Part shown: piece by piece, positions 6,972 to 15,200 of the stretch
How positions within the stretch are numbered: position 1 is the first letter of the stretch
Layout of the letters: each line of letters starts with the position of its first letter
DNA from: Chrysochromulina tobinii
Taxonomy: Eukaryota; Haptophyta; Prymnesiales; Chrysochromulinaceae
Assembly (NCBI GenBank): GCA_001275005.1
Contig: JWZX01002422.1
Span: 1-21,064 of the forward strand
Length of the DNA: 21,064 nt
Direction: 5' to 3'
The notes under the pieces: model-generated
Seen by the model: the letters and a program-made list of their open reading frames with translations, nothing else
Told to the model about the DNA's origin: nothing
The model's database searches: none
Program-made: the position numbers and the translations under genes

Positions 6972-8727
6972 ATGGAACCCAACAACGCTGCTGCGTCCGA
7001 TGATGATCCGTTTGACGTGTTTGGTGAGGCGGCCCCGTCCACTCTACCCGCAGCTTCATTGCTCGACCTAGCTGCTGCCGCTCGAAAGCGTACGCGCGAC
7101 GACGTAGAAATCGCACTCGCGCCCTTCATGGACTCACAAGGCAAGCCGGTCGAGGTGGGAAGCCCGTCAGCTCCGTTGGACTCTGAAGGCTCCAGCCGAT
7201 ACATCGACGCTTTGGCCATATGGCCTACGCACCGACCTTTTGCATTGGGACCGCTGCGGCTCTCCAGAGGCATCGACGGCATTGGCGGTGCACGCGGCTT
7301 CGTTGCCGCTCGGAACGTCCAGCCTGGGGAGGTGCTCATGGCCGAGGCACCGCTGCTGACGTGGCCGACTGCGGAGCGGCACGCGCTGCCCTTGCTTCGA
7401 TCACTGCTGGAGCGTCCGAGGCCGGAGCGTGCGGCTCTTTTGCGTGCGCTGCGATGGCTGCATCCCGAGCGCCTCGAGGAGGTGCCGTTGGCCGAGCGGC
7501 GAAGGCTCGCTGCCGAGCACGCGCCGACGATCGCGGCGTTGCTACCGCTGTGGTCGCGGACAGATGAGGGAGTCGAGGCGGAGGAGGAAGCAGAGGCCGA
7601 GGACATGGCCGCGGCGGGCGCGCCCGAGCCGCCCTCGCCCGAGGCATGGGCGCGCGGCGCGCTGCTGCGCCTGTGCTTGGTGGTCTCTTGGAATGCTTTC
7701 GAGGGCGGTCTCTTCCTTCACCAATCGCTCTTCAACCATGCGCCGTCTCGAGCTGCGAATTGCGACAAGAGCACACAGCCGGCGCCCGACCGCGCAACCT
7801 CCATCGGCAGCGCCCGTACTGGCGCCGGCAGCGCCCCTGGAGCCACCACACCGCTGAGCGTCATTCGCGCCACTAGACCGATAGCCGCCGGCAGCGAGTG
7901 CTTCATCTGCTACTGCCAGCCACCAGAGCTCTCGGCAGTGGCGGCTGCACGTCACTTGGCCCAGTTTGACTTTGTGCCGAGCTATGCGCGTGATTTGGTC
8001 GGCTGGGATGCGTGGCCGGTGCCGGTGCCGGCGGCAGCGGCGGGCGCAACGGCGGACGTTGCAGGGGCGCCTTTGCGAACGCAGGCGGAGGCTGACGCAC
8101 TCACCCTGAGCCTCGAAGACAGGGCCACGCGTGACCCTGCGCATTGCCTTGCGCTCGGGAGCCATGGGGTGTGAATGGAGGTGTGAAGCCATGGGGTGCG
8201 GTGGCGAGGACACGGGCGGTGGAAGTGCAGCTGGTGTGAGCGGCTGTGGCGGTGAGGCCAGCATATGCCTCGTCGACGCCACCGCCGTCATCGACGCGCT
8301 TGCAGCGAGGCTCGGGAGCTCGCACCTCGCCGTCGCCACCGCGCGTCGCACGCTCATCGAGGGCTTGAGACGCCAACTACAGCGGCAGGAGAGTGCGGCC
8401 GCGCCGGCGCCGCCGTCGGGCGCAGCAGTGGCCGTCGAGGCTGTCGGCGTCGAGGCATTGTGCGTGCTGCTGACTCAGGCAACGGAGCTCTGGGCGTGCC
8501 AGCGCGCGCTACTAGGCCCGGTGCACCCGGAGTGTGCGCTGACACTCTTCGACGTGGCGCAGTGCCTCGCGCGACTGCTCGGGACAGCGCCGGCCACCCT
8601 TTTTGCACGCTTCCCGCGCTGGGGCACGGCCGCGCTCGCGTCGCATGCGGAGCGCCGCGCCGCCACGCTTCATGCTGCTATTGCTGCCCTCTACTCCGGG
8701 CCGATCCGCGCCTATGATCCGCCTTAA
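6972..8727 (+). CDS. SET-domain protein, SMYD-like without a visible MYND finger
   Basis: Joining 6972-8170 and 8262-8727 gives 554 aa. The N-SET block GGARGFVAARNVQPGEVLMAE (105-125) matches the G-x-G-x-x-A-x-R-x-I-x-x-G-E pattern of SET lysine methyltransferases. The C-SET block FNHAPSRAANC (254-264) stands where NHSCxPN is expected. RPIAAGSECFICYC (302-315) supplies the GEE-x-x-x-x-Y end, with Tyr314 as the candidate catalytic residue. The C-terminal exon has HPECALTLFDVAQCLARLL, like the helical TPR-type tail of SMYD proteins. The residues between the two SET blocks are helical, with an acidic run (201-211). The ATG at 6972 has A at -3 and G at +4; the frame extends upstream through ATGs at 6861 and 6918. 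The NH motif is off-consensus by two residues, so activity is uncertain. Confidence 0.72.
8171..8261 (+). other. intron in the SET gene (approximate)
   Basis: The first frame stops at 8172-8174, while the SMYD-like tail continues in another frame, so an intron is needed. Donor GTGAAT at 8171 with acceptor CCAG at 8261 keeps the frame. Donor GTGACC at 8131 with acceptor GCAG at 8230 also works. The choice is not settled by sequence. Confidence 0.5.
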
Positions 8728-8833
8728 TGCAAAGATCGAACGAAAATTCGGCAACGGTTGCTGTTAATTTATTCTGTTCACGCCCTGTGTGAGCTGTGTT
8801 CATGCTTTTGGGGGTTGCTTTTTCCAGCACCGA

Positions 8834-9173
8834 ATGTCGGGACGTGGTTTCGACGCACTGCAGAAGCACTTTGCTCCGCTGCAAATACAAGCCGACGAGC
8901 GCGACGCACGGTTTCTGGCCGGTGGCAACTTCTTCGGCCGAGAAGGTGAGCGCTAGTCCATGGCGCACCCAAATCCACTCGCCTAGCACTCACAGCGCCA
9001 TCGGATATCGATTCACTCGGGTTGCAGCTGTTGCACCGCCGCCGCTGCCACCTTTGGTTTTCGCTCCGGTTGAGGAGGGTGGCCAAGTAATTGCAGGGGG
9101 CGCGGGTAGTGGCAACTCGCCGCCACCGGCGTCACTCGTGCTTAAGCTGCCAATAGGCGGTGGCAAGAGGTGA
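8834..9173 (+). CDS. small spliced gene, 85-aa protein of unknown function
   Basis: Exon 1 (8834-8945) begins MSGRGFDALQKHFAPLQIQA and is followed by a good donor, GTGAGC. Exon 2 (9028-9173) follows the acceptor GGGTTGCAG and encodes a Pro/Gly-rich C-terminus ending SLVLKLPIGGGKR. The junction is phase 1 and gives one frame of 85 aa. The N-terminal half looks like a charged amphipathic helix; the rest is probably disordered. I do not recognise the family. It lies 106 bp after the SET gene and converges on the giant minus-strand gene 106 bp away. Support is the frame continuity, the sound splice sites and the natural-looking residues; each exon alone is too short to stand out. Confidence 0.5.
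8946..9027 (+). other. intron of the 85-aa gene (82 bp)
   Basis: It starts GTGAGC and ends TCGGGTTGCAG. A TAG lies in frame just after the donor. The length is not a multiple of three, and splicing joins two frames into one. Confidence 0.5.
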
Positions 9174-9279
9174 CGGGCTGTTTCGTTGAGCGCTTGTTTT
9201 AAAGCCTTTGAGCACTGACGGGCTGTTGAGAATGGATTGGACCGTGAACGTAAACCGCTAAAATATCCTACTTCGTACC

Positions 9280-12200
9280 CTAATCCGCGACTCCAACCTC
9301 ATCGGGTGCACTCCACTCGCACCAGCTGCCGCCACCAGCGGCACCGATGGCGGCGAGGCGCTCCACCCTCGCTCGGTTTGGCTCGTGAGCGGCAATCGTT
9401 GGAATGCGAGAGGCGCCGGCGAAGCCGAGGCGTCTCTCAACGTCGCCGCGCTCCAGCTCACGAAGCTGCGCCTTGACCCTCGGAGACAGTGCCGTATAAG
9501 CGCCCACGTCGTCGTCGGCGCGAGCACTGGCCATCAGATGCCAGACGCGCTGCTCAGGAGCTTTGGCCAGCGTGGACCCTGGCGTGTACAGCGGGTCAGC
9601 CATCGCGGCTCTCGGAGGCCCCGGGCCTGCAATGGCGAGGATAGGCGAGGGCGATCTCGGAGGACGGTGCACAGGCGACGCCATCGCGTGCAGCACGCGA
9701 TCCGCAAAGGGTGTGGAGCCGTCGGGTGCCCGAGACGACGCTCTCGCATCCCACGGGTCCATGACAGACGCATGCACGCGAGAAAGGCAGACGGAGGGCG
9801 GTGCACTCGCAGCTGACGCTGGGGGGGCGCCGGAGGCGACGGCGCACGCCCAGCGTGGGGGCGCAACGGCGGCGGACACCGCGGCGGTGGTGGCGGTGCT
9901 GGCGATAAGTACAGCGGAGTTGCTGGCGGTGCTGGCAGTGCAGGCGGTGGGCGCAGCGGTCGCGGTCGGTTCTATCACGTCTGCGACTGGCCATGCTGTA
10001 GTCGGTTTGGGTGGCGGCAGCGTGCGACGTGGCCGTTTAGGTGGCGTTGACAGGGTCGTTACTGCCGCCCGCCACGTGACGAACCCCGCCGCGACGGCGC
10101 GCTGCTGCAGGCAGCCGTTGGCGCGACGTGTGCGCTCTCGCGCGGCGCGGCGCTCGTCGGCTAGCGAGACCCAGTGCAACCAGGCTCCGCGGCGCTGCAT
10201 CCGAGACTGCAGCCACACCCATTGCCTCATCAAGTGCTCACATCGTAGACAATCAACCTTCGCCGCCGCGCGCGCCGTCGCAGTCGCCTCCCACGCCGCC
10301 CACACCAGTGACATATGGCGATGGCAGAGGCGACCTATCGAGTGGCGAAGGCGCTGGCGAGCTTGGCGGCTCTCGGAGGCATGGGCTTCCCAGCACTCCC
10401 ATGCCAATCGATAGTGGCAGTGGCGGAGTTTCGTCACCACGTGGCCATGCGCCGCACGGATGGCACTCGAGCGGCGCGCTGTATCGGTCCACGATGCCCA
10501 CGCCTTACCTTGGGCAAACCCAGCCTGTTGAGAGAGCGCGCGAACCGCCGTCACCCGTGCCCGCGCCAGCTCTTGCAGCTGCGTGCGCCATGCATGCCAT
10601 GCGGGAGCGAGGACATGATGAAGGAGGTGTGCGAAGATGGCGCGCTCCAGTGCGTGTGAATTGGGCCCCGTGCGCTCACGACGGCGCTCCGTTACGATCC
10701 GCCAGTCCAAGAGCACCACTGCAACAGCGTGTGCTTCCAGGGCTCCTTGAACCCACCGCAACAGCGACATCGCCTCGCGATGCGCCGTGTGCAGCCTCCG
10801 CCACTCCCACAGCACCGTGCCCACACGAAGAGACGAGAGCCTCTGACGAGCGAGGTCGAGGCGGGACAGCGACTCACGATGCGCCGTGTGCAGCCTTCGC
10901 CACGAGCGCCACCCGCGCATCAGATCGCCTCGGCGTAGATGCGCGACGGCCTGAGACAGGACGGCGGACGCGCTTGCGCCGTCCGTCGACAGCTCCCACC
11001 AGTGCACCCACGCTCTGATCAGCACGTGGTGCCGCAGCCACCCTAGGGCGATCGTCATCGCCTGCACCGCCTCCGTGCGGGCCTCGGCCACCGCAGCCCA
11101 ACCTGCCCACGCCGCCGCGCACCGGCGGTGCACCAGGTGCCCGACGCACCGCCGCATCGCCCGTGCGTCACCAGCGGCCTGGGCGGTGCAGCGGTGCCAA
11201 GCATGGAATGCGTTCGAGAGCTCTAGACACAACAAGCGGTCGAACGCAGCCGATGTGAGCCGACGCTGCTGAACGTACGCCCTTGCTAGGTTATGCCAAT
11301 GCCAAAAGGCGGGGGTCCAACCGCGATGTCTCAACGAGTCCAATCGGTGCTTGTGCGCCCGACCAGACGCCGCCCTTGCGGCCCGCGACGACGCCCCGAT
11401 GGCCGCCCAGACCGACCACACGCGCCCTGCTTGCAAATGGGCAAGGCGGCCAATGCACTTCCAAAGCGTCCGGCGCGCATCCGCCATCCTTCGAGAGGTT
11501 GTTGCCCAGACTGTGAAGGAGGCGGCACGGGTGCAAGCGTCGAGGCGAAGGAGGCAGCTCTGCATGAACTGGCGCGCATCAACCTTTTCCGCGGCCGCCT
11601 GCCGCCACGCCTCCCATGCGGGAGCGACGCCTCCTTGGTCCACGAGCCGGCGAGAGCCTTTCTCGATCATCCGCATCGCTGCGGCCCGTGCCGCTGCGTG
11701 TGCCACCCACGTGGCCCACCCCACCCCCATTCGATCGTGCAGTGTGGAGCAGCACCAGACTTGAGCCAGCCGCCGTTGCTGTGCAAGCTGCTGCCACAGC
11801 CGCCAGCGGTGCCGTAACGTCCGAGAAAGCAACGGCGCCGTCGTTGTCATCGAGAGCTGTGCGGCGATTGAGCGCCATGTCGAGCGCGCGCTCTGTCGCC
11901 GCCACTCCCACAGCACCGTGCCCACACGAAGAGACGAGTGCCTCTGACGAGCGAGGTCGAGGCGGGACAGCGACTCGCGATGCGCCGTGTGCAGCCTTCG
12001 CCACGAGCGCCACCCGCGCATCAGATCGCCTCGGCGTAGATGCGCGTCGGCCTGAGACAGGACGGCGGACGCGCTTGCGCCGTCCGTCGACAGCTCCCAC
12101 CAGTGCACCCACGCTCTGATCAGCACGTGGTGCCGCAGCCACCCTAGGGCGATCGTCATCGCCTGCACCGCCTCCGTGCGGGCCTTGGCCATTGTAGCCC

Positions 12201-15200
12201 ACCCTTCCCACGCCGCCGCGCACCGGCGGTGCACCAGGTGCCCGACGCACCGCCGCATCGCCCGTGCGTCGCCAGCGGCGAGGCGAATGGCACTCATCGC
12301 ACGCTGCTTAGCTCGGAGCGACGGCGCCATAGTGAGCACCGCCTGAGCGACCTTTAGCTTGTGATGCAGCGCATCCAGAGTGAGATCGTCCCACGTTGCA
12401 AAGGCGTAGCGCAGCCGCCTTCGGTGCCGCGAGTCCCTCAGATGGAGACCAAGGGCCGTACAGCGCCCTCGCTGCCTCGCCACCTGCCGCCACGCACGCA
12501 TCGCGTGAGAGAGTTGGGCGCGGGCTCGCACGCCCAACGCCTCCCCCACGAACATAAAGCAGCGCCTTCGGAGCTCCACGTGCCTCAGCCATGCACGCCA
12601 CGCACGCAACACGTTCAAAACCTCGGCGGCACGTCCGAGGACGGTGCAGCGTCCTCGAATGGCCGCCCAGCTGCCCAGCAGACGCCACACGCGCAGAAGC
12701 TGACGCTCGCGACGGCGTTTGTCCATCGATTTCGCCCTGCGGCCCGCGGCAGCATGGGCGACGAGGGAGGCCCACGGTGAGGCCAACCGGTTGGTGCTCA
12801 ATGAGAGGCGTCTGAGCGCACTCGCTGCCTCAAGTGCGCGCGCGCGCTGCCTGCACGCGCTCCGCAGCCTTCCAAACGCGTGGCGGCGAGCACTCGACGA
12901 CGCGCGAGCCATCGCTTCCCGCCGCCCTCTTCGCGTGAGCGCGTGCCCTTGCCATTCGGCCCATGCATGCACGACCGTTGGAGGGCGCTGCAGACACGCC
13001 GATGCGACGCGCCGCAGGTTGGCTTCGCGAGGCCTCGAGGTGTACGCGATCAGAGAACGCCAAGTGTAGCACAGGGCGCGATGCGTCCACACATGTTTCG
13101 CGTGAGCGGCGACGTCGATGGTGTGGCGGTTGGTGGCCGCATGGGCACTGGCGCGGCGTAGAGCATGTGCCGTGCGCAGCCGTTGCAGCCGACCGACCAC
13201 ATGCGATGCCAACTGTAGAGCGCCCCTCCGTGTGCATGCCATTCGTGACAAGGCATGCAGAACAAGTCGCAGCTGATGCCGGACGGGCATGCGCACCAGC
13301 GCTGCGAATCTGAGGGCAGCAGTGCACCCCTCGCGCCAGCGCCGCACGCCACCTGTCAAGTGACGGAGCCTCAGCGCAGTGGCGAGGGCAACAACCGTGT
13401 CGCGACGACCGAGGCTAGCATTGCGCTCGATCGCGGCAAGCCGCAGCCGTTGCCACAGGCGCCAGTGCCACCAGTCGCATGCACAGCGGCGCGCGCCTAG
13501 TATGGTCACGTGTGCCTCCCTGGCTGCACGCAGGCGCTCAAAGGCCCGCCGGCGTGGCGCGAGCGCGCCCACTGCGGCGGCGGCGATGGCGGTGGCCAGC
13601 TGATCAGCTACCCCAAAGGGGGTGCGCCGCTGCTCGAGCACTTTGGTGGCCTGATGAAGCGCCGTCGTGAGCGCGACCTGTTGACGTATGCAATGCCGCC
13701 ACTGGGTGAGTGCATGCCGCAGCCGGCGATGACAGCACGCACGCGTTGCGTGCAGTGCACTCCGAAGGCATCGAGCGTGCCGACTAAGCTCCTGCAGCCG
13801 CTGCCATGCCGCATCGACCTCCACGCGCTCCCGCCTCGCCAAGAGCGCTCGTGCCGCCGCCTCGGGCATCGCAGCCATCGCGCGCCAGCGGCGCACTGCT
13901 GAGCGCATTGCGCGGCTGTACAGACGCGCCTGCCATCGGGCATCGAGTCCCCGCTCCCTATCAAGCGCCTCGAGCGCCATCGCCGTCTCCTCCACCTGCG
14001 CCTGTGCAGCCTGCGCTGCTGCTTGCGACTCGTCCAGGCGGGTGCGCAGCGCACCTCGCTGTTCCTCGTATGCTGTGCACCGCCTCTCACTCTCCTCAAG
14101 CCGTGCCCCGCTTGCCTCCAACCGCTCCATCAGGCTTCTGTGGCTCACCTGCAATTGACCGTGGCTGGTCTGCAACTGACCGAGGTTGGCTTGCAGTGTC
14201 TCGTGGCTTGCCTGCAGCACCTCTTGTGCCTCCCTCAGCACGGCCTCGCGCGCCTGCACCGCCGCTTGGCTCATACGCGCCGTCTCGAGCTCCACCTGCC
14301 TATTCAGGAGCGCCGTCTCGAGCGCATCCTCAAGCGCCGCTTGGCTCAAGTGCAGCGCCGCATAACGCCCCTCTTGCGCCTCGGTGCGCATACGCGCCGT
14401 CTCGAGCTCCACCTGCCTATTCAAGAGCGCCGTCTCGAGCGCATCCTCAAGCGCCGCGTGCCTCGTCTGCAGCGTGTCGTGGCGCGTCGCGGCGGCCACC
14501 AGGGCGGCCTCGAGGCTCGTGCACCGCTCCGTCACCGCCATGCGCGCTTGGCCAGCGGCGGCTAGCTCCTCCACCAACCTCTTGTGCTCTTGCGCCACAG
14601 TAGCATGCTCGTTCGCAAGGCTCGCATGCTGATCGTCTAGCGTACGACGATGCTCCTCGAGGCTGCGATGACGTGCCTGTAGGCTGTCATACGCCTCCAC
14701 TGCGGCACGAAGCTCCGAACGCGTTGTATCGAGCACCTGCAGCACGCTCGCGTGCTGCTGCTGCAACATGTCGGCGCGCTGCTGCATGCTCTCCCGATGG
14801 TCTTGCAAGCTGCCGCGCTCTGCCTCGCTGGCCTTCAGCTCCATCCGGCAAGTCGCCAACGCTGCGTTGCATGCTTCCAACTCTGCCTCCGCGGCCGCGT
14901 ACCGCCCCCCCAGCCGTTGGTACCGTGCATGCATCTCGACCTCCCGCGCGTCCGCCGCCTGCAGGGCCGCCTGCAAAGCCGCCTGCTCCTGCGCCTGCGC
15001 CTGCTCCTGCGCGAGCGCGAGCGCGTGCGCGTGCGCTTGCTGCAGCCTCGTCTCCGCCTCCGCCTCGGCCTCACGCCGCTCCACACGCGCTGCTTCCATG
15101 CGCTCGGCATGACGCTCGGCCGCCTCCGCCGCGCTCGCCTCTGCGCAGGCCAGTTCCACCTGTAGAGCCGATGAGATGGCCTGACGGATCGCCTCGCCAT

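Noticed and set aside
9171-9229. Direct repeat TGACGGGCTGTT at 9171-9182 and 9218-9229
   Set aside because: Twelve bases in a convergent intergenic gap with no associated feature; too short to interpret.
11579-12250. 223-aa minus-strand frame resembling the frame at 10874-11149
   Set aside because: The similarity comes from the 381-bp duplication read in another frame of the giant gene, not from a paired gene.
13806-14603. 265-aa plus-strand open frame
   Set aside because: Antisense shadow of the giant gene; its repeats are those of the coiled coil read backwards.
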